From Murimonas intestini (GTDB taxonomy: Bacteria; Bacillota; Clostridia; Lachnospirales; Lachnospiraceae), in NCBI RefSeq assembly GCF_024622195.1, contig NZ_JANKBI010000005.1:62001-126000 (forward strand): a stretch of 64,000 nt of DNA. Direction: 5' to 3'. This document shows positions 9,501-17,237 of the stretch, one piece after another. The position numbers were made by a program, and so were the translations under genes. The number at the start of each line of letters is the position of its first letter. The first letter of the stretch is position 1. The notes under the pieces were generated by a model, which was not told where the DNA came from, ran no database searches, and saw only the letters and a program-made list of their open reading frames with translations.

Positions 9501-11190
9501 TCTCGCCTTTTGCAGCTTTCGCATATAGCCCATCAAAAGTTTCCTGCATATCGTAATACTCGGCATAGCGCAGATTATTGACTTTTTTCGGTTTCTTAGT
9601 TGTACTTCTTCGTTTGTTCTCGGTAACCATATAGGCATCAACTCCTTTGAGGGAAGATTGACCTTTTGGTCGTACCCGAAATCCTACTGCTCACTTGTGA
9701 TTAGTGTTTTGCCTTGCTGTTGACTCGTGGCTGTCACTCCATTCCCCATTACAGGGAACATCACCGCTATCGCCACTACTTTACCCACCGCTTCGACTGC
9801 TTATATGATTCGACAGCCTATATACCATGTTGGCCCATGATATACGCGATAGGCTTTCCCCACGTTCCGATACTGCTATCTTTCCATATGCCCTTAGGTT
9901 TCTACTATGGACCTGCCAGCTTGCCGCCGCCTGTAACGGCGCATGGAGTTTCATAGGGACAAATTTTTACTCTTCCACACTGGCTCCCTTGCGGGATAGG
10001 GGGATTAGCCCCACTCTTCTTTTAGACCCGTACTATCGCAGATTGGCCTGCCCTTTCGGACATTCTCGCCATAGGCATTTTATAGACCCCCGGCCTAACG
10101 CTCACAGCCACCTCTGGCTTGCTATGCACCTGCCGCTGTTTCCATTGTTTACCGCGCACAGAGCGAACGCAGTCAGCCGTCTTTAACGGGCTTCTGACCC
10201 TGGCCGTTTCCAGCCAACGCCAGCCGTAGTTTTCAGGTCAGGCGTTTCAGGGCGTTACTCCCTCATTCCACCTGTCGCAGTATCAGTTGTAGCTTCCGAA
10301 TTATCTCGGAGGCTCCGCATTTTTAGCACTACTCGGTCTTAGCGCCCACAGAGCTTTGCTCCCTGTGGAATAGTGTTTGTATGCGAACGTGTCGCACTGA
10401 CCCAGAAATCGTCCCCGGCCTTGCCTTCGCCTTTGGTGTTGGCAATCAGCGTCGTTACCAGCTTCAAGATGTCCTTTTCGCTATGGATATAGGCAAAAGG
10501 GTTATAGTGCATGGACTTCTTGAAATTGATGGTATTCAACATCCTAATCCGGTATGGCTCATAGATGACCTTTCCCTGCTTGTCCTTCATGGGCTTTCCG
10601 TCCTTCCCCAGCTTGGGTGCGCCCCTTTGGAGCATTTTTCCGCACTCGACCAAAATGGTTCCCTTGGGGTCCGTAATTACATAGGACGAGTGCATCTGCA
10701 TGAGATTTGGCTTCAACCAAAAGCGGGTCTTACCGGAACCGGAGCCGCCGATCACCAGAACATTCTTGTTTCTGGCGGTCTTTGGGTCCTTGGGGCGGCT
10801 GTTCATGGTCAGGCTTTCGGTTTTCGTGAGAATGACATTGTTCTGGAACACCGGGTCGATGTAGGGAGCGATGTCCTCACGGGTCCCCCAACGGGCAGAG
10901 CCATACTCTAGCCCATGTCGGTACTTCTTCGCGTTTTTACTTTTGAGGTACACCGCCAGACGCAGACCGGCACCGCAGCACAGCCCCACCAGCAGATCCA
11001 ATGGGTGCAGGCTGGGCCAGAAACTTTGCAGCGCTCCAGGCAGGACAGCAAACAGGGAAAGGAATTTCTCTGAAGCATTTGCCCCCTGAGCCAGCCGCCA
11101 TGCTTCCCCGAAGTTAGTAGCAAACAGCCCCATCAGGAGATAGGGCAGGTTCAGCAAAACGAGCTTTTTGATGTCAAACTGCTTTTTCAT
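6507..11190 (-). CDS. VirD4/TraG-type coupling protein, coding sequence split by a group II intron
   Basis: The coupling protein brings the relaxase-DNA complex to the secretion channel. Exon 1 is 11190-10398 and exon 2 is 7543-6507; joined they give 609 codons in one frame, the normal length. The junction GTCA|AAGCA restores FWVKAETLLYCALIGYIHYEAP. Two N-terminal membrane segments (about residues 10-25 and 50-80) precede Walker A (GGSGSGKTRF, near residue 150). Exon 2 holds the Walker B-like VRCLIDEAANIGQIP and the C-terminal motifs (ACLVLQAQSQLKAIY). Unspliced translation stops 19 codons into the intron. The first codons overlap the pcfB stop by 4 nt. Function depends on splicing or on a still unspliced, inactive state; the sequence cannot tell which. 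Confidence 0.9.
7544..10397 (-). mobile_element. Group II intron (2,854 bp) with maturase gene, inserted in virD4
   Basis: The 5' end GTGCGACACG fits the GUGYG consensus and the 3' end is AT (AY). Domain V is clear near 7634-7595: GAGCGCCGUG, a GACGGGAAAGCCGUC-type hairpin, then CACGGUGC. A domain VI-like stem follows. Exons rejoin in frame. A candidate EBS1, UGACCU (10240-10235), can pair with the last six exon bases GGGUCA using one G-U pair. The large structured region before the maturase (9631-10397) has no other gene. It is oriented with virD4, as needed for splicing from that transcript. Confidence 0.92.
7723..9630 (-). CDS. ltrA: Group II intron-encoded reverse transcriptase/maturase with HNH endonuclease
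   Basis: This 635-residue protein helps its intron splice and copies it into new DNA sites. Reverse transcriptase blocks run in order: SYGFRPNRDCEQAI, VEFDIKGFFDNVDH, KGTPQGGIISPLLANI and the catalytic RYADDF near residue 330. A maturase X region follows, and the C-terminus holds an HNH nuclease domain (CAVTGQ, then HCHHKLPKNRGGRDNYQNL). All domains look intact, so the intron may be mobile. ATG 9630 has AAAGGAG upstream. The gene lies inside the intron, as is usual for this class (domain IV). Confidence 0.95.
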   Translation of the reverse strand: MVTENKRRSTTKKPKKVNNLRYAEYYDMQETFDGLYAKAAKGETFDSLMDLIFSKDNILLAYRNIKGNGGSVTPGTDGLTIRAIEKCSPETLVQKVRNITKNYSPRAVRRKEIPKQSDPSKTRPLGIPCIWDRLIQQCILQVLEPICEAKFSENSYGFRPNRDCEQAIAASYRHMQQSHLHYVVEFDIKGFFDNVDHSKLIKQMWALGIRDKRLIYIVKRILKAPIQLENGTTAAPVKGTPQGGIISPLLANIVLNELDWWVESQWADNPVAVARGRNRQLGGNTVFDKSHGYRAMRTTRLKEMHIVRYADDFRIFCQNKDSAERTLIAVTKWLKERLRLDVSPEKTQVVNLNKHYSEFLGIKMRLTKKKNKLVVQSRVSEKAVKRIKTEAKQKIKNIARPPKGMTEARAILNYNAFVMGEHNYYQMATGVSLDFRDIGYELTRTMKRLGDRLKKEPKDNIGGAVVDRYSCSKLMRYIKNLPVAPISYVRTKAPMCKKRSIQKYTPEGRAEIHENLGFDTKMLRALLRQEVHEQSAAYADNRLSLFCAQYGKCAVTGQVFESLGDIHCHHKLPKNRGGRDNYQNLIIVRESVHILIHATSESTIAKCLSELSLNKRQLAKLNKLRKEAGNPPVSA

Positions 11191-11687
11191 CGTTCCAGCT
11201 CCTTTCGCTTGGTGCGGTCCACCACGGCATTTTTGACCATCTCTTTGAACTGACTGAGTTTTGCCAGCACAGACGGGCGTTCCGTTTTCTCGGCTTTCTT
11301 GACCTTTTTGCTGGTATACTCGGTAAATGCAGCGGTCAGCGCATCGGCGTCACGGCCTTTGAAAAAGATCAGGTACTTGGGCGGGGAGCTGCTGCGGTCT
11401 TTCTTCACCGCATAGTCCACACCATATTTCCGGGCGATCTTCTCAAATTCCTTGATGGAGGGGTCTGTAATCTCGATATTGGAGATCCCCTGGTTCTGGC
11501 CAATGAGCTGCTTGACGGTCTGTTTGCCGTGGGGTGTCACAGGAGCGTCACGACTTCTCTGCTTTTGCAGCTTCTTTTCCTTGCAGTGGGCAAGGTACTT
11601 GGTGATGGCGGCCTTAAACAGCCTGCCAGTGAACTTTGTTCCGCTGACAACCAGCGTTAAAGTCCTGTTTTCCACTTCTTCCTGCAT
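11187..11687 (-). CDS. PcfB family protein (DUF3801)
   Basis: PcfB-like proteins accompany VirD4 coupling proteins in Gram-positive conjugative elements and are thought to act in substrate docking. This one has about 166 residues from ATG 11687 (MQEEVENRTLTLVVSGTKF), which follows AAGGAGG; an upstream in-frame Met has no ribosome binding site. A conserved N-terminal helical part is followed by DPSIKEFEKIARKYGVDYAV and a lysine-rich C-terminus. The stop overlaps the virD4 start by 4 nt, indicating translational coupling. Confidence 0.85.
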   Translation of the reverse strand: MQEEVENRTLTLVVSGTKFTGRLFKAAITKYLAHCKEKKLQKQRSRDAPVTPHGKQTVKQLIGQNQGISNIEITDPSIKEFEKIARKYGVDYAVKKDRSSSPPKYLIFFKGRDADALTAAFTEYTSKKVKKAEKTERPSVLAKLSQFKEMVKNAVVDRTKRKELER

Positions 11688-11773
11688 TTTCAACGCCTCC
11701 TTTCCACAAAATGTGCAGGGATGGTGCATTTCTTTCTAAGGCGGGATCACCAGCCGCCGGAGAAGGTATTGCT

Positions 11774-12193
11774 TCATCGCTCCATCCCGCGGCTTTTTTT
11801 CTTTACCGGCTTCTTATCCGGCAGATTCCACTCTTTCCGAAACTCTGCCACACCTTTGGGGTCAAATGCTTTCAACTTCTCCAGATCAAAAGCAACAGCA
11901 GAATATTTCCCATAACCGGACTGTACCTGATAGGGAAGCACCTTCCCCAATTTGTTCTCTTTAATGAATCGCAGCAGGTCCTTACTGATGTCACCGGAAA
12001 TAAACGCCTCTCCAGGTTCCAGGGAATACCCCGGAAGGTTTACCGTCATATCTGCAAATGGTTCCGCCCCATCTTCTGTGTGGGTAATCATGCCGATATA
12101 AAGCCGCTGATTATTCGCATACATCCCAAGTTGCAGCGATATGGTTTCTTCTCCAAACTCCCACTTGAATGGGACTTTCTTTTCCTCGTTCAT
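11774..12193 (-). CDS. DUF4313-like ICE accessory protein
   Basis: This is a 139-residue soluble protein with an N-terminal beta-rich region (ISLQLGMYANNQRLYIGM) and a Lys-rich tail. It resembles DUF4313 proteins found in Firmicutes ICEs between the replication and transfer modules; the assignment is from memory of the family and no function is known. It lies 12 bp after the gene at 12206-12526 and has its own AGGAGG before ATG 12193. Confidence 0.6.
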   Translation of the reverse strand: MNEEKKVPFKWEFGEETISLQLGMYANNQRLYIGMITHTEDGAEPFADMTVNLPGYSLEPGEAFISGDISKDLLRFIKENKLGKVLPYQVQSGYGKYSAVAFDLEKLKAFDPKGVAEFRKEWNLPDKKPVKKKSRGMER

Positions 12194-12205
12194 ATCGGAT
12201 TCCTC

Positions 12206-12526
12206 CTATCGTATCTGTTCTTTGTGGTCATAGAACAACTCCCCATTTCTGACCTTTGCATGGCTGAGAATCTTGATGTGGCCTTTTTCTTGGTTTTCCA
12301 GACTTTTTTGGTATCCAGCCTCCGTCAAAAACAGACGGGTGCGTTCTCCTTTCCAGCCCACCGGAGAGTCGTTAGTCAGCACATCGAAGATAATCATGTG
12401 CCTGGTGTCCTCGGCAAATCGCTCCAAATCCATGTAGTCATGGCCGTGGTAGTTCTGCGCTCCGGCTTTCTGGCGCATTTCCTCCATCAGCTGACCGATT
12501 GTTTTGCCTTCTGGCATAAAATTCAC
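12206..12526 (-). CDS. ICE accessory protein, paralogue of the product of 14764-15033
   Basis: This 106-residue protein contains the block ERFAEDTRHMIIFDVL followed by RTRLFLTEAGYQKSLENQ and HIKILSHAKV. The same blocks occur in the protein encoded at 14764-15033 (ERFWDNTRWMIEFSIL, MRLFLTEDGYQAALQSQ, EIKIKRCARV), so the two are paralogues within one element. Both may belong to the DUF5720-type family of ICE proteins, which I recall only loosely. No catalytic motif is visible; a nucleic-acid or regulatory role is only a guess. Confidence 0.65.
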   Translation of the reverse strand: MNFMPEGKTIGQLMEEMRQKAGAQNYHGHDYMDLERFAEDTRHMIIFDVLTNDSPVGWKGERTRLFLTEAGYQKSLENQEKGHIKILSHAKVRNGELFYDHKEQIR

Positions 12527-12539
12527 TTCCTTTCCGTTC

Positions 12540-13286
12540 TTATGGAATCAACAAGATCATCTCCCGCAGCTGGGCAAAATAGATCTTTCCCTTGGGCGTA
12601 ACCAGCGTGTAGGAACCGGTATGCCCGTGATTACAGTAGTCCTTCACACAGAACAACCCCGTAGTTTTAACATTGGCATAGGGCAGCACATTGCCGGATG
12701 CAGTGCGATACACAAACCGCTTTTCCAGAAGAAACCGGACAAACCGGCGCTCCGGCACATCCAGCTCTTTGGCAGTAGTCCTGAGATTGGTGCTGTGCTT
12801 TAAGTCGATGAACAGATCATAGAAAGCGGCTTTGCCCTCCAACTGTGCATTTTCTTTACGCAGAGAAACATTCGCTTCGCGCTCAGCCAGCAAATCCGAG
12901 CAGAGTTTCATCAAAGCCTCTGGTGAAGTGGCTACCTCCCACAATTTTTCTTTTGTGAGATAAGCTCCATGCTTGCGAATGGTAGGCAGGATCTCATCAA
13001 ACACCCACTGTTCAAACCGCTCTGCCGATGGCAATTTGCTGTGAACGATCAGTCGGTACAAATCTCCTTCGGGGATAAAAGTCATACTGATTTTGCGGTC
13101 GGGGCTTTGTGGGTGAGGTGCGTCGCGTTTCACGACATACCTACAGTGGCGGATAATTGCATCGCGGGGATTGCTGTACCCCAGCGCAACGGCCACATCC
13201 GTTCCGCTGAACAAGTATTTGCTGTTTTCTTCAATGACTCGGATACTGCCAAACTCCGGGTTTTTGAAAATTTCCATCTGGTTCAT
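12540..13286 (-). CDS. BRO/KilAC-type phage antirepressor protein
   Basis: The 248-residue protein has an N-terminal BRO domain (residues 1-110: SGTDVAVALGYSNPRDAIIRHC, then FIPEGDLYRLIVHSKLPSAERFEQWVFDEILPTIRKHG). A coiled linker follows, then a C-terminal KilAC domain (LRTTAKELDVPERRFVRFLLEKRFVYR) with a helix-turn-helix. Phage antirepressors relieve repression by binding a repressor; in ICEs such genes are common cargo and may influence induction of transfer. ATG 13286 follows a GGAGG. No partner repressor is visible nearby. Confidence 0.88.
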   Translation of the reverse strand: MNQMEIFKNPEFGSIRVIEENSKYLFSGTDVAVALGYSNPRDAIIRHCRYVVKRDAPHPQSPDRKISMTFIPEGDLYRLIVHSKLPSAERFEQWVFDEILPTIRKHGAYLTKEKLWEVATSPEALMKLCSDLLAEREANVSLRKENAQLEGKAAFYDLFIDLKHSTNLRTTAKELDVPERRFVRFLLEKRFVYRTASGNVLPYANVKTTGLFCVKDYCNHGHTGSYTLVTPKGKIYFAQLREMILLIP

Positions 13287-13319
13287 GTCGTGCCTCCTTT
13301 GGCATAATAAAAGACGGCC

Positions 13320-14198
13320 TTACCAGCCGCCTGTGTGCATATCGTGGTTGACCAATGAAGTGTAATGATTGCTCATGGTGGTAGGCGCATTGAACAGCAC
13401 CGCAAGCAGGTACTGCTTCATGTTGCGTACCTGGGTGGTGTTCTTTTGCAGGCAGTCCATGACAAACTCGATATGTGAGCTGCCCAGCTTCAAAAAGCGG
13501 GAACGCACGATCTCGTGGGGGAAGTCTGCCCCAGAGATCCGGGTGGTCTTTCTTCTGGCACAGACCGTTTCCACCATCAGCTCTACGATCTCATTCAGGT
13601 CATCCAAGTAGAGCGGATAACGCTGCTTCAGGCAGTCATACTCGATATTTTCCAAAATCAATTCCCGATAATTTTCTATCTCTGTGACAGACATCGCATC
13701 CCTTCCTTTCCGTTCCGGCGGTCTTGCCGCCGCTGTTTCCCGGAAGGGAATGGAATCGGTACTTGATCCATAAGTAATTGATTTTTCTGTATTTGATTTC
13801 TCTATATTTAATTCTGCGGGCTTTTCCATATCCGGTCTTACCATATCCGGGTTTTCCGTATCTGGTGAAACCACATCCGGCGGCAGCATATCCGGCTTCT
13901 TTGGCTGAGGCTGCTCATAAATGATGTACTCAGTATCAGTAATACGGCCATTTGCTCCGCGAAGCTGCCTGCGGACAATGTAGCCGGCTGTTTCCAGCTC
14001 TTTGAGCGCAGAGCCAATAGCGTCCACACCCTCCTTACAGATGGAAGCCAGCCCTCTGGTCGTGTAATTCCACTCCTCTGGAAGCGACAGGATCATGGAA
14101 AGCAGGCCCTTAGATTTTAAGGTCAGCCCTTTATCCTTCAGATGATAATTTGACATAACGGTGTAATCGCGTGTCCGTTGTACGCGGTAGACTGCCAT
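13320..14198 (-). CDS. Plasmid-type replication initiator / DUF6017 protein
   Basis: The 292-residue protein has an N-terminal winged helix (VMSNYHLKDKGLTLKSKGLL through YTTRGLASICKEGVDAIGSAL), typical of replisome organiser or RepA N-terminal domains. A low-complexity linker with five PD(M/V/T) pentapeptide-like units (PDMLP, PDVVS, PDTEN, PDMVR, PDMEK) follows, then a C-terminal DUF6017-like domain (YRELILENIEYDCLKQRY, ending FVMDCLQKNTTQVRNMKQYL). It probably supports autonomous replication of the excised circle together with ParAB. The winged helix suggests binding to repeats near the element end, which is inference. Confidence 0.82.
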   Translation of the reverse strand: MAVYRVQRTRDYTVMSNYHLKDKGLTLKSKGLLSMILSLPEEWNYTTRGLASICKEGVDAIGSALKELETAGYIVRRQLRGANGRITDTEYIIYEQPQPKKPDMLPPDVVSPDTENPDMVRPDMEKPAELNIEKSNTEKSITYGSSTDSIPFRETAAARPPERKGRDAMSVTEIENYRELILENIEYDCLKQRYPLYLDDLNEIVELMVETVCARRKTTRISGADFPHEIVRSRFLKLGSSHIEFVMDCLQKNTTQVRNMKQYLLAVLFNAPTTMSNHYTSLVNHDMHTGGW

Positions 14199-14258
14199 TC
14201 ACTTCACTCCTTCCTGTGGTCAGGGAATAACAAAAGCCGCTGTCAGTAAAGACGCGGC

Positions 14259-14762
14259 TCAAACTTCATAGAAAACTCCTGGTCTCCCATCAAAGGGATA
14301 GCGGCTGATGTCCTCAAAGGCGTCGGCAACCTCCTCCGCTGGATAGTCCTGCCAGTCCCGCTCCCTGACGATATGATGGATAGTGCGGTAACAGGTGGAA
14401 AACCTTTCATATGCTGAGCGGTATTTCGTATTCACGCAGGACACCTCCACAAACCGTCCGTCCTCCAAGAGCCATAGTTCCCGGATACATGAAGCCTCCA
14501 CTTGTGTGGAATGACTTTGGATAGTTTTTTGGTAAATGCAAAATCCCCGCTGTGGAAGCAACTCCGGCCCATAGTAGTTCAGGGAACACTCATGATTTCC
14601 TGCGGTCTGGTAGGCAAGAACACTTTCCCCACGATAGCGGACAGACTGCACCACAAGTTCCATGTTCAATCTGGAAAGCGCCCTTTTCCGCTCCTTTTTG
14701 TCGGGGAAAAGATAAAGATACGCCGTCCTGATAGCATTGCAGATTTCTTTTTCTCTAAACAT
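14259..14762 (-). CDS. ICE-borne protein of unknown function
   Basis: This soluble 167-residue protein has no recognised motif. It is rich in Arg, Tyr and Glu and has Cys at several places (CSLNYYGPELL, FSTCYRTIHHIV). Its start lies 1 nt after the stop of the gene at 14764-15033, so the two are co-translated. It sits between the partition genes and the replication initiator. Confidence 0.7.
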   Translation of the reverse strand: MFREKEICNAIRTAYLYLFPDKKERKRALSRLNMELVVQSVRYRGESVLAYQTAGNHECSLNYYGPELLPQRGFCIYQKTIQSHSTQVEASCIRELWLLEDGRFVEVSCVNTKYRSAYERFSTCYRTIHHIVRERDWQDYPAEEVADAFEDISRYPFDGRPGVFYEV

Positions 14763-14763
14763 C

Positions 14764-15033
14764 TTATTTCCTCCGTTTTTTCTTTACATCCAGGACATGA
14801 CCCTCAATTACACGGGCGCACCTTTTGATTTTGATCTCCCTGCGCTGCTGACTTTGCAGGGCGGCCTGATACCCGTCCTCTGTCAAAAACAGCCGCATTT
14901 CATCTCCGTGCCTTCCGTAAGTAGTGCCGGGACGCAGGATGGAAAACTCGATCATCCAGCGGGTGTTATCCCAAAATCTTTCTACGGCGAGAATGTTATG
15001 CCCTTTCAGCTCCCTGGCTGAAATATCCTTCAT
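14764..15033 (-). CDS. ICE accessory protein, paralogue of the product of 12206-12526
   Basis: An 89-residue protein sharing three blocks with the one at 12206-12526: ERFW/ADxTRxMIxFxxL, RLFLTExGYQ and the IKI...ARV stretch. It has a Lys/Arg-rich C-terminus. It lies 12 bp after parB and is probably co-transcribed with parA and parB. The function is unknown; the duplication within one element suggests related but separated roles. Confidence 0.65.
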   Translation of the reverse strand: MKDISARELKGHNILAVERFWDNTRWMIEFSILRPGTTYGRHGDEMRLFLTEDGYQAALQSQQRREIKIKRCARVIEGHVLDVKKKRRK

Positions 15034-15045
15034 AGGCGGCTCCTT

Positions 15046-15981
15046 TCATCGTTCCTGGTCTCTCTGGCGTTTTTTCTGCCATTGTTCCAGCAGCTTGATA
15101 ATGGTTTCCTGCATCCGGGCTGGCGTATAACTTTTGGGGAAATACTTCCGCAGAGTATCAGAAGTAAATGTCACACGATCCAGATCGCTTTTCTTTTCCT
15201 CACCCATAATAGCCCTCATCACATCAATAGAGAGATGCCCCTCCTGACTGAACTTCTTGAGCCGCTGGGCTTGGGAAAGGGAAGGTGTAGCCTGTTCACT
15301 GTCCATCGCGTCCAACAGGTCTACCTGTTCCTCCTTTTTGAGAAAGGACAGCTCATAGGCAGGGTTCAGGGCAATCTTCTTTTCATCCACCATATCCATC
15401 AATTCAGGAATCAGCTCTGTCAGACGGATATAGCGAAAAATCTGGTTTTTACTCTGACCTACTTGCTCTGCCAAAATCTCACTGGACTTCTTGCCCTCTA
15501 ACTTGTTCCCAACTTGGGAACAAGTTAAATCAACTCGCTCCCCCTGATGTTTCATGGCATCCAGCTTCATCTTATAGGCAAAGGCCCTTTCGCTTGGAAG
15601 AAGGCTTTCTCGTTGCAAGTTGCTGTCAACCATAATAATTGTGGCGGCATCATCATCCAGATCACGGACAATGACCGGCATAGTCTCCTTTTCTGCCAGT
15701 TCACTGGCTCTGTGCCGCCTGTGTCCGGCTACCAGCTCATAACCGCCCTCCGGGTCCGGCCGGGCAATCGCCGGAACCAGAACACCATACTGCTTGATAC
15801 TGTCAGCGGTCTCCATCATGGCTTCGTCATCCTTGACTTTGAATGGGTGATTCTTAAACGGATGCAGTTCAGACAATGGAATTTCCTGAATCTTTTCCAG
15901 CTTTGCATCCTGGCGACCTTCTTCGGTGGAGAACAGATCATCTACCGAGGCCAGCTCTATTTTTTTCGCGCTGCTTTTCAA
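15046..15981 (-). CDS. parB: ParB/Spo0J-family partition protein
   Basis: ParB proteins bind centromere-like sites and, with ParA, keep circular DNA stable. The 311-residue protein has the CTP-binding ParB motif (VAGHRRHRASELAEK, about residues 86-100), an HTH (SSEILAEQVGQSKNQIFRYI, near 169-188) and a C-terminal region ending in basic residues. The likely start is TTG 15981, behind AAGGAGG at normal spacing, and it overlaps parA by 44 bp. Linkage to a replication initiator suggests that the excised ICE is maintained like a plasmid. Confidence 0.93.
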   Translation of the reverse strand: MKSSAKKIELASVDDLFSTEEGRQDAKLEKIQEIPLSELHPFKNHPFKVKDDEAMMETADSIKQYGVLVPAIARPDPEGGYELVAGHRRHRASELAEKETMPVIVRDLDDDAATIIMVDSNLQRESLLPSERAFAYKMKLDAMKHQGERVDLTCSQVGNKLEGKKSSEILAEQVGQSKNQIFRYIRLTELIPELMDMVDEKKIALNPAYELSFLKKEEQVDLLDAMDSEQATPSLSQAQRLKKFSQEGHLSIDVMRAIMGEEKKSDLDRVTFTSDTLRKYFPKSYTPARMQETIIKLLEQWQKKRQRDQER

Positions 15982-16759
15982 GTTTCAACACCTCCTTCGT
16001 CAGATTTTTGTAGCCCTCTGCCACCTTGCCACCAGGATCATGGGCAAAAATGCTTTTTCCCTCGGCGCTGATTTCCTTAGCCCGGACAGAGTGGGGAATC
16101 TCTGTGCCGAACACCTTAATCTTGCTGCCGTAGGTCTCCCGCAGGAGTGCTGAGATCTCTTTTGCAAAGTTGGTCCGGCTGTCCACCATCGTCAGCAGGA
16201 TACCGTCTATCTGGAGCTTGGGGTTGATCTGCCGCTTTACCTTGTTTACCGTGGAGAGCAGCTGTTCCAACCCTTTGGCGGGCAGATACTCCGCCTGAAC
16301 GGGAATGATGATCCTGTTTGCAGCGGCCAGCGCATTGACTGTGAGCATTCCAAGGGAGGGCTGGCAGTCGATGAGGATATGGGAGTATTGCCCCTTCAGC
16401 GTGTCCAGATATTGCCGCAAGATAGTCTCACGGCTCATGGCATTTACCAGGGATACTTCCATACCGGATAACTGGATGTCCGCAGGCATCAGGTCTACGC
16501 CCTCTGAGTGGTGCAGGATACCCTCGCCGGGACGGAGCGGCTCATCCATCAGGATACGGCCCATTGCGTCTGACAGCGTAAAGGGCAACTTATCCGGCTG
16601 GGGATTGCCCAGGCTGATGGTTAGGCTCCCTTGCGGATCTCCGTCGATCAGCAGGACTTTCTTCCCGGCCTGTGCCAGCCCGATTCCCAAGTTGGCACAG
16701 GTTGTTGTCTTGCCAACGCCGCCTTTCTGGTTGGCGATGGCGATGATTTGCGTGTTCAT
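15938..16759 (-). CDS. parA: ParA-family partition ATPase
   Basis: The 273-residue ATPase has the deviant Walker A motif KGGVGKTTT at residues 11-19, the switch I region and Walker B (ILIDCQPSLGMLTVNAL). It lacks an N-terminal HTH, so it is of the shorter Soj-like class. ATG 16759 (MNTQIIAIANQKGG) has GAGGTGA upstream and was preferred over a longer upstream frame. It is the right-most gene of the ICE and overlaps parB. Confidence 0.93.
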   Translation of the reverse strand: MNTQIIAIANQKGGVGKTTTCANLGIGLAQAGKKVLLIDGDPQGSLTISLGNPQPDKLPFTLSDAMGRILMDEPLRPGEGILHHSEGVDLMPADIQLSGMEVSLVNAMSRETILRQYLDTLKGQYSHILIDCQPSLGMLTVNALAAANRIIIPVQAEYLPAKGLEQLLSTVNKVKRQINPKLQIDGILLTMVDSRTNFAKEISALLRETYGSKIKVFGTEIPHSVRAKEISAEGKSIFAHDPGGKVAEGYKNLTKEVLKLEKQREKNRAGLGR

Positions 16760-16935
16760 TGACTTCACCTCATTTCTGATTATTGCTGTTGCTTCTGGAA
16801 ATAGAAAAAGCCGCCACTTCAAAATAAAAAGTGAAGTGACGGCTCTTTCTATCGCCGGAATACGAGTTCCTGAAATGAAAAAAGCACCCAGTCATTTTAT
16901 ACTGAGTGCTACATCAAATTCATATTCAATTATTC

Positions 16936-17151
16936 AAATTAGGTCAAACTATGCCAAACTGCCACAGCCCAAAACAAGAGGAAGGCTGGCTGAAAAGTAG
17001 CCCCCAAAACACCTACAAAATCGGCTCTCGGTTAACCACTTTGGGCACCACTTGACCCTCTTTTTGCCCTCTTTTTGGCCGGTTAACCACTTGCGGACCA
17101 CTAAAAATTGGGTGAAAACGGCTCTCGTTTTGCTAAATTTGGTCAAACTAT
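16936..17151. repeat. Iteron-like repeats at the right end of the ICE
   Basis: Between parA and rpsI there are nested direct repeats. AAATT(A/T)GGTCAAACTAT occurs at 16936-16952 and 17135-17151. CGGCTCTCG occurs at 17022-17030 and 17119-17127. A 22-24 bp unit CGGTTAACCACTT(...)ACCAC occurs at 17029-17052 and 17080-17101, and the interval holds two CCCTCTTTTTG units in tandem. A short open frame across this region encodes only the repeats and was not called. They may be sites for integrase arm binding, ParB or the replication initiator; no other gene is visible in 16760-17237. Confidence 0.7.
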
Positions 17152-17172
17152 ATCAGCCCGTTTAGATATAGT

Positions 17173-17207
17173 AAAACCCCGGAAAACCTTGATTTTCCGG
17201 GGTTTTT
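17173..17207. terminator. Bidirectional terminator downstream of rpsI
   Basis: AAAACCCCGGAAAA and TTTTCCGGGGTTTTT form a strong stem with A and T tracts on both sides, so it can stop transcription from rpsI (leftward) and from the element side. It lies 30 bp past the rpsI stop. Whether it belongs to the host or arrived with the ICE depends on the exact attachment point. Confidence 0.85.
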
Positions 17208-17237
17208 GAACCATTTTGATACGGTTTGAACAGCAGA

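Larger units (their letters stand above)
1..17172. mobile_element. Right part of an integrative and conjugative element (ICE) next to rpsI
   Basis: A continuous leftward block of conjugation genes (VirD4, Maff2, VirB6, PrgI, VirB4, CHAP hydrolase), partition genes (ParA, ParB) and a plasmid-type replication initiator ends abruptly beside the 3' end of rpsI. This order is typical of Firmicutes ICEs with a type IV secretion apparatus. The base composition looks more GC-rich than the chromosome to the right. Relaxase, topoisomerase and integrase are not in the window and should lie to the left. The exact right boundary cannot be fixed because the other attachment site is outside the window; it lies between parA and rpsI, probably at or just beyond the rpsI stop. 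Confidence 0.88.

Noticed and set aside
13860..13905. Short repeats suggesting a CRISPR array or tandem repeat locus
   Set aside because: They encode the PD-rich linker of the replication initiator and are too short and irregular for CRISPR; no cas gene is present.
16949..17146. 65-codon frame at the ICE end
   Set aside because: It consists mostly of the direct repeats and has no start signal.
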